A stretch of 60,441 bases of DNA from an uncultured Spirochaetales bacterium (GCA_934276485.1 CAKQTE010000096.1:1-60441); one strand, 5' to 3'. Positions 34,372 through 44,327 are shown, counted from the stretch's first letter. Notes: generated by a model from the letters alone, not told the origin. Translations and numbers: made by a program.

Positions 34372-37005
34372 ATGTCTGAAGAAGTTAAGAAAGAAGAAAA
34401 AAGAACAAAGGTCAATGTAATCAAGAAAACTGTATCTCCAGCTGATGCAAAGACTGCACAAAAGCAGGACACAAGTCAGCACGAGACAGAGAAGAAGGTC
34501 ATTGTCCTTAAAAAGAAGACAGTAGTTAAGGTTAAGGAAAAAGAGCCAGAACCTGTTGTTGTCAAGGAAAAGAAGCCAGTTGTATCATCAGCTGCTTCTG
34601 CAGAGCCAAGAAAGAAGATGAACAACAATAACTCTCAGCCAAAGACTCCTTTCAAGAAGTCAGAGGTTATTGATGGTAAGAGCTTCATGACAAACACAGC
34701 TCACGCTCAAACAACAAGAATACAGTCTCCTTTGCATAATGGTCCAATTATCATAAAGAGCCAGAATCTACCTCCTGTACCAGGACAGAAGGTTGAAGGC
34801 CAGAGCGCTTCTGAGCCATCAAGACCAAGAGTTGCTGGTGTTGTAGGTGGTAGACCAACAGGCCAGAATAGATTCAATAAGGATGGACAGAGAAGACCAT
34901 TCAATAAAGATGGACAGAATCGTCCTCCATTTAACAAGGACGGTCAGAGAATGCCTCGCGCAGGCCAGAGCTATACTCCTTCTGATAAGCAGAATAGAGA
35001 TGGTGGCTTCAGACGTGATAATTCTCAGCGCCCAGGATTTTCATCTCGTCCTTCTTCCCGTGTTCCTTCCGGTGGTGGCGGTGGAGTTGCTCCATTAGAG
35101 CTAAACCAGAAGAGAAAGGGAAAGGTATTCACTCCAGGTGGAAAGAGAAAGGATCATGAGTCCAAGTACCAGAAAGATGAAGAGCTAGACTTCCAGTTCC
35201 AGAAAAAGAACGAAGAGCAGAAGCTTGCATCTGTTCCAAAGTCAATCGACATCATGGAGAATATCACAGTTGCAGACTTGGCTAAGAAGATGAATCTCAA
35301 GGCTTCGGATATCATCACAAAGCTATTCAAGATGGGTCTTATGGTTACTATCAACCAGCAGATCGATCATGATACAGCTGAGATCATCGCTAGCGAATAT
35401 GGATGCGCTGTACACCTAGTATCCCTATACGATGAGACTATCATCGAGTGTGAGGAAGATAGGCCAGAGGATATGGTTCCACGTGCACCAGTTGTTACTA
35501 TCATGGGACACGTTGACCATGGTAAGACAAAGACATTGGATGCTATCAGATCAAGTGATGTCGCTTCCGGAGAGTTTGGTGGAATCACACAGCACATCGG
35601 TGCATACAAAGTAACAATGCCAGGTAAGGGCACTGTAGTATTCTTGGATACTCCAGGACACGCAGCATTCTCAATGATGAGAGCTCGTGGTGCTCAGGTA
35701 ACAGATATCGTAGTACTTGTTGTTGCTGCAAACGATGGCGTCATGCCACAAACAAGAGAAGCTGTAGACCACGCTAAGGCTGCAAAGGTACCAATCATTG
35801 TTGCTATCAACAAGTGTGATTTGCCTGAAGCAAACCCAGATAGAGTCATGCAACAGCTTTCAGACTTGGGTCTTATGCCAGAAGAATGGGGTGGAAATAC
35901 TCTCTACTGCAAGATCTCAGCTTTGAAGAAGGAAGGTATCGAGGATTTGTTGGATACTATCCTATTGCAGGCTGAAATGCTTGAGCTTAAGGCTAATCCA
36001 AAGTGTAGAGCACAGGGTAAGATCCTTGAGTCAAGAATCGACCAAGGTAGAGGTACAGTTGCAACAGTTATCATTGAAAAGGGTACTCTAAAGCAGGGTG
36101 ACTACTATGTTGCAGGTATCTACTCAGGTCGTGTTAGAGCTATGTTTGATGATAAGGGCAAGAAGATCCAGAAAGCTGGTCCTTCTGATCCTGTTGAGAT
36201 CATCGGTCTAAGCAATATCCCATCAGCAGGTGACCCATTCCAGGTAACAGAGGATGAGAAACAAGCAAGAAGCATTGCTGCTAAGCGTCAGGAGCTTGAA
36301 AGAATCGGAGAAGGATCTGGAAAGAACAAGATTACTCTTGAGAACTTGAACGCAAAGATTCTTGAAGGTCAGATGATTGATTTCAACGTTGTAATCAAGG
36401 GCGATGTACAGGGATCTGTAGAAGCACTTCAGGGAGTACTTGAAAAGCTTTCAACAAACGAGATCAAGCTCAATGTTCTTAGAGCTTCCGCTGGAGCTAT
36501 CATCGAAAGTGATATCTCACTTGCTGCTGCATCAGACGCTGTTGTAATTGGATTTAACGTAAGACCTACACCAAAGGCACAGGCACTTGCGGAGCAGGAG
36601 AAGGTTGAGATCAAGAAATACAACATCATCTATGATGTCGTTGATGATATCAAGGCAGCTATGGAAGGCAAGCTCTCCCCTGAGATCAAGGAGATCGACA
36701 TCGGTAAGGTTGAAGTCAGAGAGACATTCAAGGTTCCAAAGATTGGTCTTATCGCAGGATGTTATGTCACTGAAGGAAAGGTTAAGCGTAATAGCCTCGT
36801 AAGAGTCATCAGAGATTCTATCCAGATTAATAAGGATATGATCAAGCTCTCATCCCTAAAGAGATTCAAGGATGATGCCAAGGAAGTTGCAGAGGGCTTT
36901 GAGTGTGGTATCGGACTTGAGAACTGGCAAGATCTTCAGGTTGGCGATATCTTGGAAATCGTAGAAACAGAAGAAGTTCGCAGAACTTTGGACGTTGAAG
37001 TATAA
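34372..37005 (+). CDS. infB: Translation initiation factor IF-2
   Basis: 877 aa GTPase that brings initiator tRNA to the 30S subunit. Residues 1 to about 285 are basic and low in complexity, including three FNKDGQ units near residues 168-192. The IF2-N-like domain precedes the GTPase: G1 GHVDHGKT (379-386), G3 DTPGH, G4 NKCD. Domains II-IV with the initiator-tRNA-binding C-terminus follow. It lies 31 bases after nusA. A GC-rich hairpin follows its stop codon. Confidence 0.97.
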   Translation: MSEEVKKEEKRTKVNVIKKTVSPADAKTAQKQDTSQHETEKKVIVLKKKTVVKVKEKEPEPVVVKEKKPVVSSAASAEPRKKMNNNNSQPKTPFKKSEVIDGKSFMTNTAHAQTTRIQSPLHNGPIIIKSQNLPPVPGQKVEGQSASEPSRPRVAGVVGGRPTGQNRFNKDGQRRPFNKDGQNRPPFNKDGQRMPRAGQSYTPSDKQNRDGGFRRDNSQRPGFSSRPSSRVPSGGGGGVAPLELNQKRKGKVFTPGGKRKDHESKYQKDEELDFQFQKKNEEQKLASVPKSIDIMENITVADLAKKMNLKASDIITKLFKMGLMVTINQQIDHDTAEIIASEYGCAVHLVSLYDETIIECEEDRPEDMVPRAPVVTIMGHVDHGKTKTLDAIRSSDVASGEFGGITQHIGAYKVTMPGKGTVVFLDTPGHAAFSMMRARGAQVTDIVVLVVAANDGVMPQTREAVDHAKAAKVPIIVAINKCDLPEANPDRVMQQLSDLGLMPEEWGGNTLYCKISALKKEGIEDLLDTILLQAEMLELKANPKCRAQGKILESRIDQGRGTVATVIIEKGTLKQGDYYVAGIYSGRVRAMFDDKGKKIQKAGPSDPVEIIGLSNIPSAGDPFQVTEDEKQARSIAAKRQELERIGEGSGKNKITLENLNAKILEGQMIDFNVVIKGDVQGSVEALQGVLEKLSTNEIKLNVLRASAGAIIESDISLAAASDAVVIGFNVRPTPKAQALAEQEKVEIKKYNIIYDVVDDIKAAMEGKLSPEIKEIDIGKVEVRETFKVPKIGLIAGCYVTEGKVKRNSLVRVIRDSIQINKDMIKLSSLKRFKDDAKEVAEGFECGIGLENWQDLQVGDILEIVETEEVRRTLDVEV

Positions 37006-37011
37006 CTTGAC

Positions 37012-37036
37012 AGAGCCTCCTTGCGAGGCTCTATTT
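37012..37036 (+). terminator. Hairpin between infB and rbfA
   Basis: A perfect 8-bp stem AGAGCCTC/GAGGCTCT with a 5-base loop, followed by ATTTATTA. The T-run is broken, so partial termination or an RNA processing site is as likely as full termination. Confidence 0.55.
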
Positions 37037-37050
37037 ATTAGGAAAACATC

Positions 37051-37404
37051 ATGAGTGAATTTTCACAAAGTAGATTAGAAGCAAAGATTCTGGAAACCGT
37101 ATCCTCCTTGATTGTTTCTGGAGCTATCAAGAACCATAATCTTTCAACACTAACAAGTGTTACAAGAGTTGTATTGGCTCCAGATAATACAGAGGCTAAG
37201 GTTTATGTATCATCTCTGTTTGATGATGCAAACCTCGAGAAGTCAGTGCATGCGCTTAATAAGGCGTCTGCATTCATCCAATCAAGACTGGCAAATGTTC
37301 TTAAGACAAAGAACACTCCAGTTCTTACCTTCTGGAAGGATAACTCCTATATCGAAGGTGAGAGAATCAATAACCTTATCGATAAGGCACTTGGAAATAA
37401 ATGA
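37051..37404 (+). CDS. rbfA: Ribosome-binding factor A
   Basis: 117 aa KH-like 30S maturation factor, usual length. It shows the family pattern TSVTRVVLAPDNTEAKVYVSS and later RLANVLKTKNTPVLTFWKD. Its stop overlaps the truB start as ATGA. Confidence 0.93.
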   Translation: MSEFSQSRLEAKILETVSSLIVSGAIKNHNLSTLTSVTRVVLAPDNTEAKVYVSSLFDDANLEKSVHALNKASAFIQSRLANVLKTKNTPVLTFWKDNSYIEGERINNLIDKALGNK

Positions 37405-38237
37405 GTGGTGAATTCAAGATTCTTTTAGAGGATAAGAATGAAGGTATCACAAGCTTCTCTTCCCTAGGAAAGATAAAGAAAGAGTACAGGGGGGAGAAGG
37501 TTGGACACGCAGGAACTCTAGATAAGTTTGCATCTGGCTTGATGATTGTCATGATCGGAGGAGCAACGAAACTCAATCCTGTATTTTCATCATTTTCCAA
37601 GAAATATGTTGCAAAGATAGCTTTCGGAGAAGAGACAGATACATTGGATCCAGAGGGAGATGTTGTAGCAACAGCACCAGCTCCAACAAGAGAAGAGCTA
37701 GAGAAAAGCGTAAACTCATTTCTTGGAAAGCAGATGCAGGTGCCACCTGTGTATTCAGCTTTGCATATTGATGGCAAAAGAGCATATGAAGAGGCTCGCA
37801 AAGGGCATGATATCAATATGCCAGAGCGTGAGATAGAGGTATATTCAATTAAGCTCTTGGAATATAACGAAGGATGCGCAGTTGTTGAGTGCCATGTTTC
37901 CAAGGGAACCTATATCAGAAGCCTTGCTCGCGATATTGCAATAAAGTGTGGATCCAGAGCTCACCTGGTTGCTCTAAGGCGCACTCAAATTGGTCCTTGG
38001 ACTCTAGACGATATTCCTCTTGATACCAAAGCGCTTCTTGATAAAAGTGATCTGTTGTCAGTTGTGCACTTGAAGGAGAGCAAGCGAAGACTAATAGAAA
38101 ATGGATTTATAGATCAATCGTTTGTAATCTCCGACAGTGATAGAGAAAAACGATTTGCATATCTATATTTTGGATCTGAGCTTTTTGCTATAGGGGAAAA
38201 GGGTGACAAGCTAAGAATTCTATCAAGGTGTATGTAA
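37401..38237 (+). CDS. truB: tRNA pseudouridine(55) synthase
   Basis: 278 aa enzyme making psi-55 in the T-loop of tRNA. The catalytic Asp is D41 in GHAGTLDKFASGLM, and KMVPPVYSA-type (QMQVPPVYSALHIDG) and SKGTYIRSLARDI blocks follow. It is coupled to rbfA (ATGA) and to ribF (TAATG). Confidence 0.95.
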   Translation: MSGEFKILLEDKNEGITSFSSLGKIKKEYRGEKVGHAGTLDKFASGLMIVMIGGATKLNPVFSSFSKKYVAKIAFGEETDTLDPEGDVVATAPAPTREELEKSVNSFLGKQMQVPPVYSALHIDGKRAYEEARKGHDINMPEREIEVYSIKLLEYNEGCAVVECHVSKGTYIRSLARDIAIKCGSRAHLVALRRTQIGPWTLDDIPLDTKALLDKSDLLSVVHLKESKRRLIENGFIDQSFVISDSDREKRFAYLYFGSELFAIGEKGDKLRILSRCM

Positions 38238-39070
38238 TGGAAAGATATGACTTTTCCTTTCTAGTTGAAAACAAGATCAAGAAAAATACTCCGATCATTG
38301 CAACAATCGGCGTCTTTGAATGCTTTCATATTGGTCATATGGCAATTATGGACAAAGCGCTTGAAATAAAGAGAAGTATCCCAAATTCAGAGGTATTGGT
38401 AATCACATTTTCAACAAATCCAAAGCCTGGAAGAGATGAAAAGATAGATACTCTACGCATTCGTGAGGAAAATCTTGAATTATATGGAATAGACTGTGTT
38501 GCAACAATTGACTTTTCTCAGCAATTCAGTAGAATTTCAGCTAGTGAGTTCTTGGAAATGATTGTCACATCCATGGACTTAAGAGCAATTGTAGTAGGAG
38601 AGGATTTCAAGTTTGGACATCCTTCTTCTTCTAGAAGTGCCAAGGATTTGGCATCGATGCTAAAAGATATGCATTCAGATGCTAAAGCTTATTGTGTAGC
38701 ACCAATTCTTACGGAGGGTGGAGAGAAAATCTCCTCAACTCTCTTAAGAAGGATGATAAAAGAAGGAAGACTCAAAGAGTTTCGAGAGTATTCCGGCCAG
38801 GGGTATATCTTGGATTTGCATCAAAGACCTTATGCAATTGAAGATAGTGCCTTGGTTTTAAGAGTAGAAGACATACATCAACTTCTTCCGCCACAAGGAG
38901 TTTATGAAAGTACTTTGATTCTTGAAGAAAAAAATAGAGTAAAAACCATTACAACTGTTTCTACGGAGACTATTGTGATAAAGCTTGCCGAAAAATCTTC
39001 AAAAATAAGTGCGATGTCAGATACTCGAGTAGAACAACTTTTATTGGAGAAAAGAGATGATTTCAGCTGA
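38237..39070 (+). CDS. ribF: RibF-like FAD synthetase lacking an evident riboflavin kinase signature
   Basis: 277 aa from the ATG that overlaps the truB stop; AAGGTG lies 7 bases upstream. The N-terminal nucleotidyltransferase domain has HIGH at 31-34, VGEDFKFGH and SSTLLRRM, fitting FMN adenylyltransferase. The C-terminal 95 residues sit where the flavokinase domain belongs and retain a LLPPQGVYESTL strand. The GFPTAN-type metal/ATP motif of riboflavin kinase is missing and the domain is short. It may therefore make FAD from FMN without making FMN; this is inference. It overlaps rpsO by 14 bases. Confidence 0.85.
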   Translation: MERYDFSFLVENKIKKNTPIIATIGVFECFHIGHMAIMDKALEIKRSIPNSEVLVITFSTNPKPGRDEKIDTLRIREENLELYGIDCVATIDFSQQFSRISASEFLEMIVTSMDLRAIVVGEDFKFGHPSSSRSAKDLASMLKDMHSDAKAYCVAPILTEGGEKISSTLLRRMIKEGRLKEFREYSGQGYILDLHQRPYAIEDSALVLRVEDIHQLLPPQGVYESTLILEEKNRVKTITTVSTETIVIKLAEKSSKISAMSDTRVEQLLLEKRDDFS

Positions 39071-39323
39071 ACAGAAGAAAGAAATCGTAATCAAGTTCGG
39101 TGGCTCAGAAGCTAACACCGGAGACGCAAAAGTACAGGTTGCATTGTTGACTGCAAGAATCAACGACCTACAGAATCACTTCAAGGCTAATCCTAAGGAT
39201 CACGCATCAAGAAGAGGCTTGTTGAAGCTTGTTGGTCAGAGAAGAAGATTCTTGAAGTACATCAAGAACAACGACATCAACGAGTACAGAGCATTGATTG
39301 CAGAACTCGGACTAAGAAAGTAA
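39057..39323 (+). CDS. rpsO: 30S ribosomal protein S15
   Basis: 88 aa, standard S15. The conserved GDAKVQVALLTARI, DHASRRGLLKLVGQRRRFLKYI and terminal LGLRK are all present. The GGAGAAAAGAG before the ATG lies in the end of ribF. A strong terminator follows. Confidence 0.98.
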   Translation: MISAEQKKEIVIKFGGSEANTGDAKVQVALLTARINDLQNHFKANPKDHASRRGLLKLVGQRRRFLKYIKNNDINEYRALIAELGLRK

Positions 39324-39333
39324 AAAATAAGAG

Positions 39334-39363
39334 AAGCCAGCGTTTGTCTGGCTTTCCCTTTTT
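39334..39363 (+). terminator. Terminator after rpsO
   Basis: 7-bp stem AAGCCAG/CTGGCTT with a 7-base loop followed by TCCCTTTTT. It lies in the rpsO-pnp gap, where S15 and PNPase control commonly occurs. Confidence 0.8.
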
Positions 39364-39404
39364 AAGAACAAAATAAAGAACTAAAAGAAAGAAAGAAGGT
39401 AATT

Positions 39405-41528
39405 ATGTCAAATGTTACATCTGTTTCCGTAAAACTCGGAGACTACGAGCTTGTTTTTGAGACAGGCAAGATTGCAAAGCAGGCAAATGGAGCTGTATAT
39501 GCTCACTATGCAGGATCAGCAGTAATTGCAACAGTATGTTGTGGAAACCCACCAGAGGTTATGCCAGACTTTGTACCAGTATCTGTTGAATACAACGAAA
39601 AATACTATGCTGCAGGAAAGATTCCTGGAGGATTTCTAAAGAGAGAAGGAAAGCCAAAAGATAAGGAGATTCTAGTTTCTCGTCTTATCGATAGACCTAT
39701 GAGACCTCTCTTTGACAAGGCATTCGGAAGAGAGATCCAGATTGTTCCAACAGTTGTTTCTTCTGATATGATCCATACTCCAGATATCATTGCTATCAAC
39801 GCAGCAAGCTGTGCTGTAACTATCTCAGATATCCCATTCTATGGCCCAATCGCAGCTGTAAGAGTTGCAAAGATTGGTTCAGAGTATGTAATCAACCCAA
39901 CATTCCAGCAGATTCCTCAGGCAGACTTGGATATCGTAGTTGCAGGAACTCACGATGGAATCACAATGGTTGAAGGTGGAGCTAAGGAAGTAAGCGAAGA
40001 GGATATGCTCGGAGCTATCGCTGCAGCTCAGCCAGTTATTACAGAAATCTGTGAAGCACAGACAAAGATGAGAGAGCTTTGTGGTAAGGAAAAGCTTCCA
40101 TTGATGGAAGTTCCAGAAGAAGACCTCACATGGCTCAAGGAAGTAGAAGAGTACGCTTATCCACTTATCAAGGAAGCAAGCTTCGTTAAGGGAAAGGCTA
40201 ATAGATATGCAGCTCTAGATCGCGCTCATCAGGATGTAAAGGAGAAGTTTGCATCCCTTATCGAAGAAGATGCAGAGAAGAGAAAGCCTCAGCTTGCTAA
40301 GCTCTTTGATGATATGGAGTACAACATTCTTCGTTCATCAATTTTGAACGATGGACTCAGAACAGATGGAAGAAAGGTTACAGAGATCAGACCTATTACA
40401 TGTGAGGTTTCTGTTCTTCCTTCAACTCATGGCTCTGCACTATTTACAAGAGGTGAGACACAGTCATTGGCAGTTACTACTCTTGGAACAGTTAACGATG
40501 AGCAGCTTTTCGATACTATCGATGGCGAAAAGAGCTATTCAAACTTCATGCTTCACTACAACTTCCCTCCATACTCAGTAGGAGAGACAGGAAGACTAAC
40601 AACAGGAAGAAGAGAGATCGGTCATGGTCACCTAGCTCAGAGAGCTCTTGAAGCTGTTGTTCCAAAGAAGGACAAGTTCCCATACACTATCAGAGTTGTA
40701 TCTGAGATCATGGAATCAAATGGTTCTTCTTCAATGGCAAGTGTTTGTGGTGGTTGTTTGTCACTCATGGATGCAGGAGTTCCAATTTCACAGCCAGTTG
40801 CTGGTATTGCAATGGGCCTTATCACAGAGGGCGCTGACTACTCAAAGTATGTAGTTCTTTCAGATATCCTCGGTGAAGAAGACCACCTTGGCGATATGGA
40901 CTTCAAGGTAGCTGGAACTAAGGATGGTATCACAGCATTCCAGATGGATATCAAGATTGCAGGTGTTACTCCAGAGATCATGAGCAAGGCACTTAATCAG
41001 GCTAAGGAAGGTAGAATGCACATTCTATCAATCATGACAGACACTCTCTCAGCTCCTAGAGCAGAGGTATCTGAGCTTGCTCCAAAGATTCTTTCTCTAA
41101 AGGTTCCAGAGGACAAGATCGGTGCTGTTATCGGAACAGGAGGAAAGACTATTCGTCAGATTGCTGAAACAAGTGGTGCTGAGATCAACATTGAAGACGA
41201 TGGAACAGTAATGATCTATGGTAAGAACAATGCTGCAGCTCAGAGTGCAAAGCGCTTGGTTCTCTCAATCATCGAGGAGCCAGAAGTTGGCAAGATTTAC
41301 CATGGAACAGTAAAGAGAATCGTTGACTTTGGTGCATTTATCGAGATTCTTCCTGGCAAGGAAGGCCTATGCCACATCTCAAAGCTTGCTAGAACTAGAG
41401 TCAAGAACGTTTCTGATGTTCTATCTGTTGGTCAGGAAGTTGATGTTAAGCTCACTGAAATCGATAGAATGGGAAGATTGAACCTTTCTTATATCGATGC
41501 TCAGCCAAGCGAGCAGAAAGAAAACTAA
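39405..41528 (+). CDS. pnp: Polyribonucleotide nucleotidyltransferase
   Basis: 707 aa phosphorolytic 3'-5' exoribonuclease of the degradosome type. Two RNase PH domains flank an alpha-helical domain. FxxFPPYSVGE-type (NFPPYSVGE) and SSSMASVCGG blocks mark the active second PH domain. A KH domain (IGAVIGTGGKTIRQI) and S1 domain (GTVKRIVDFGAFIEI) close the protein. The stop overlaps dut by one base. Confidence 0.97.
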   Translation: MSNVTSVSVKLGDYELVFETGKIAKQANGAVYAHYAGSAVIATVCCGNPPEVMPDFVPVSVEYNEKYYAAGKIPGGFLKREGKPKDKEILVSRLIDRPMRPLFDKAFGREIQIVPTVVSSDMIHTPDIIAINAASCAVTISDIPFYGPIAAVRVAKIGSEYVINPTFQQIPQADLDIVVAGTHDGITMVEGGAKEVSEEDMLGAIAAAQPVITEICEAQTKMRELCGKEKLPLMEVPEEDLTWLKEVEEYAYPLIKEASFVKGKANRYAALDRAHQDVKEKFASLIEEDAEKRKPQLAKLFDDMEYNILRSSILNDGLRTDGRKVTEIRPITCEVSVLPSTHGSALFTRGETQSLAVTTLGTVNDEQLFDTIDGEKSYSNFMLHYNFPPYSVGETGRLTTGRREIGHGHLAQRALEAVVPKKDKFPYTIRVVSEIMESNGSSSMASVCGGCLSLMDAGVPISQPVAGIAMGLITEGADYSKYVVLSDILGEEDHLGDMDFKVAGTKDGITAFQMDIKIAGVTPEIMSKALNQAKEGRMHILSIMTDTLSAPRAEVSELAPKILSLKVPEDKIGAVIGTGGKTIRQIAETSGAEINIEDDGTVMIYGKNNAAAQSAKRLVLSIIEEPEVGKIYHGTVKRIVDFGAFIEILPGKEGLCHISKLARTRVKNVSDVLSVGQEVDVKLTEIDRMGRLNLSYIDAQPSEQKEN

Positions 41529-41977
41529 TGTCAAAAAAAGATCTTGGCGTTAAAGTTGTTTTATCGGAGGGGGCAATTGCTCCCTCTTATGAAACTCAAG
41601 GTGCTGCTGGTGCAGATGTTAGAGCATATCTTCCAGATGGTGATATAATATTAGAGCCCGGAGAGTACAAGTTGATTCCAACAGGGTTGAAATTAGAGAT
41701 TCCTGTTGGTTATGAAATACAGGTACGTCCTCGTTCAGGACTCGCTATCAAAAAGGGAATCACTGTCTTGAATTCTCCAGGAACAATCGACTCCGACTAC
41801 AGGGGAGAGGTCAAGGTTATCTTGATCAATCACTCAAAGGAGCCTTTTGTAATTACAAATGGAGATCGCATAGCGCAATTTGTCTTTGCTCAAGCGATGC
41901 AAGCAGATTTCCAAAGCGTAGAAACTCTATCAGGAACAAATAGAGGGAGTGGAGGCTTTGGTTCAACAGGTGTTTAA
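41528..41977 (+). CDS. dut: dUTP pyrophosphatase
   Basis: 149 aa trimeric dUTPase hydrolysing dUTP to dUMP. All five motifs are visible: AAGADVRAYL, RPRSGLAIK, GTIDSDYRGEVKV, GDRIAQFVFAQ and the C-terminal RGSGGFGSTG. It overlaps pnp and lptF by one base each (TAATG). Confidence 0.97.
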   Translation: MSKKDLGVKVVLSEGAIAPSYETQGAAGADVRAYLPDGDIILEPGEYKLIPTGLKLEIPVGYEIQVRPRSGLAIKKGITVLNSPGTIDSDYRGEVKVILINHSKEPFVITNGDRIAQFVFAQAMQADFQSVETLSGTNRGSGGFGSTGV

Positions 41978-43254
41978 TGGGAACTAAAAGCCGATACACT
42001 ATTTTAAATAGATATATATCTAGGGAGTTCTTGTCGAACTTCCTAGTTGCTTTTTTGTTCTTCTTTTGTGTGTTTTTCATCAATTCAATACTATTGCTTG
42101 TAGAGAAGATTCTTTTAAAGAACATTAATTTTCTCTCAATGCTTCAAATGGTTTTATTATTGATGCCACAGTTCTTGGTATATACATTTCCATTTGCAAC
42201 CCTTGCAGCCTCTTCAATGGTTCTTGGAAATCTATCAAGCTCCAATGAGCTATTGGCAATAAGAAGCTGTGGAATATCATCATCAAGAATATATAAACCA
42301 ATAATCATATTCTCGATTATTCTAAGTGCAATAACATTCATATTTGCAGATGTCATACATCCTTTGTCTTCTGTTATCTATCGTGATAAGCTTGCACTCC
42401 TGATGGCAGAGATGCCAACATTTGAAATTGAACCCAATAGCGTAAATAGCGTAGGAGACATTGTCCTATACAACAAGGATGCATCTGGCAGGGAGATATA
42501 TGACCTTGTACTAGTAAGCAAGAACAAGTCAGATATGATGCAGACAGTGATTTCTGAAAAGGGAGAGCTGGAGCTAATAGATCCTAATAACTACATTTAT
42601 TCATTGAATCTTTCAAATCCAACTATCTTTCTAGATGATGCTGATGATATCGAATCGTATGTATATTCGAAAGCAGAGAAAGCTACATTCTATCTGGATT
42701 TCTCAAACCAGATTCCCGCTCTAACTTCCAATAGTCCTGTCAATCTTACTAGTAGGGAACTATTGGATGAGATAGAAATAAGAGATCAAATCCAAAGCGA
42801 GGATAGGCGAGTATATTACAAGAATATTGAAGAACAGAAATTGAACATATCATCAAATCTCAAATCATTGGCAAGAGGGGAAAAGTCATATGATAGTGCT
42901 CAAGATGGCATTAAGAATGCTAATCGTGAGCTGGAATACCTTGGATCTAAACCTGTGAATTTTACTGGCCAATACTATAAGGCAGAGCTTACAAAGAAGT
43001 TTGCGCTTTCTTCTGCGTGTTTCTTCTTAACTCTCATTACTCTTCCTCTTTCAAATATAAAGGTCAAGCATGGAAAGCTTACAGGCTTTGCACTATCCTT
43101 GATTGTTGCTGTTGCATATTGGTATATGCTATTTGCAGCACAGCTTTTGATATTCGATATCACAATGCCTCCATATTTGTTGATATTTGCACCAAACTTG
43201 GTAATCTTCACATTAGCCATCTTTGCTCTTGTATATTTCAGGAAGGCGCGATGA
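41977..43254 (+). CDS. LptF/LptG-family permease (first of two)
   Basis: 425 aa YjgP/YjgQ-type inner-membrane protein. Three N-terminal membrane segments (about 17-45, 55-80 and 100-120) are followed by a long periplasmic beta-jellyroll-like region and three C-terminal segments. The conserved SSNELLAIRSCGIS lies in the cytoplasmic loop. LptF and LptG together with LptB2 extract lipopolysaccharide or a similar lipid and drive the Lpt bridge. The pair lies within the translation operon, coupled by one-base overlaps. LptF versus LptG is not distinguished. Confidence 0.9.
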   Translation: MGTKSRYTILNRYISREFLSNFLVAFLFFFCVFFINSILLLVEKILLKNINFLSMLQMVLLLMPQFLVYTFPFATLAASSMVLGNLSSSNELLAIRSCGISSSRIYKPIIIFSIILSAITFIFADVIHPLSSVIYRDKLALLMAEMPTFEIEPNSVNSVGDIVLYNKDASGREIYDLVLVSKNKSDMMQTVISEKGELELIDPNNYIYSLNLSNPTIFLDDADDIESYVYSKAEKATFYLDFSNQIPALTSNSPVNLTSRELLDEIEIRDQIQSEDRRVYYKNIEEQKLNISSNLKSLARGEKSYDSAQDGIKNANRELEYLGSKPVNFTGQYYKAELTKKFALSSACFFLTLITLPLSNIKVKHGKLTGFALSLIVAVAYWYMLFAAQLLIFDITMPPYLLIFAPNLVIFTLAIFALVYFRKAR

Positions 43255-44327
43255 TGAAGATTCTAGATAGATACATAATTTCAAATATCCTGAAGATTGC
43301 ATTCTTTGCGATTCTGATATTCTCATTGATCCTTGCAGCAGTTGAACTCTTTTCTAAGATGGATCAGATCATGAATAGTGATATTCCAATATCCTCCATC
43401 ATTGAATATATTGTTCTCTCGATTCCTGAATACCTGTTGATGGTATCATCACTGTCGCTATTGTTTGCAACTACATATTTTCTATCAATGCTATCTGCAA
43501 ACAACGAAAAGATTGCTCTTTTGAATGCTGGCATCTCGAAAGCAAGAATAGCACTTCCTATAATAATGCTATCAATTGTGCTGACACTGATGGGTTTTGT
43601 GTATCAGGAGTATTTTCTCAATAAGATAATTGCAAAGCACGATGAGCTTGCTCTCGAGCTATTTGGACAAAGCTCAACGCAAGATTCTCGTGACATTGTC
43701 CTTCATGATACCAATGGCTATTTGATATACACTAGGCGCTATAGCGAAGAGAACATGAAGATCTATAATCCAATACTAATTGGGTATGATGGCAATGAAT
43801 TAAAGCTTCGTGTTGAATCTGATAGTGCAAGGTATGAGCAAGGGGCGTGGGTATTCTACAAAGCCAAGGTTTATCGCACAAATGGTAGCGATATAACTGT
43901 GCAATACAAAGATGAATATGTTGTTGATGACTTTAGAATTGAGCCTAGCTTATTCAAGAGTCAGAATACAAACATTGAAACCATGGACAGCAAGCTTGCT
44001 CGTTCATACCTAGAGAGAATGAAGGAAGTAGATCCTGCATCTTGGCAGGAGAAAGCTACAGACTATTACAGAGCGTTGTTTCAACCAATAGCTATATTTG
44101 TATTGATGGTTGTTGCTTCGATGATGAATTACAACTTCAAGAAGAATGTGTTATTGTTCTCAATCATACAATCGCTATCGATAGCTGTTGTATACTATTG
44201 CGCAGACATGGTATTCTCAATTGCTGCACATCAAGCTGCGATCTCGCCATACTTGGCAGTAGTTCTTCCTTTGGTAATCACAGTGCTTTGTGCATATATA
44301 ATGTCTTTGATAGGAAAAAGATTATGA
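43251..44327 (+). CDS. LptF/LptG-family permease (second of two)
   Basis: 358 aa (357 if the second ATG at 43254 is used; AGGAAGG fits either). It has the same layout as the preceding gene, with NNEKIALLNAGISKARI as the cytoplasmic-loop motif. An in-frame extension upstream to 43017 lies wholly inside the preceding gene and is rejected. Its last bases overlap tgt as ATGA. The two permeases probably form a heterodimer; an lptB gene is not in the window. Confidence 0.9.
   Translation: MMKILDRYIISNILKIAFFAILIFSLILAAVELFSKMDQIMNSDIPISSIIEYIVLSIPEYLLMVSSLSLLFATTYFLSMLSANNEKIALLNAGISKARIALPIIMLSIVLTLMGFVYQEYFLNKIIAKHDELALELFGQSSTQDSRDIVLHDTNGYLIYTRRYSEENMKIYNPILIGYDGNELKLRVESDSARYEQGAWVFYKAKVYRTNGSDITVQYKDEYVVDDFRIEPSLFKSQNTNIETMDSKLARSYLERMKEVDPASWQEKATDYYRALFQPIAIFVLMVVASMMNYNFKKNVLLFSIIQSLSIAVVYYCADMVFSIAAHQAAISPYLAVVLPLVITVLCAYIMSLIGKRL

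Noticed and set aside
43017..43250. N-terminal extension of the second LptF/G gene
   Set aside because: It lies inside the preceding permease gene; the membrane-protein start at 43251/43254 has AGGAAGG and the expected N-terminus.
44042..44323. N-terminal extension of tgt
   Set aside because: It is out-of-frame sequence within the upstream permease; Tgt similarity begins at MSIYREIKRD.
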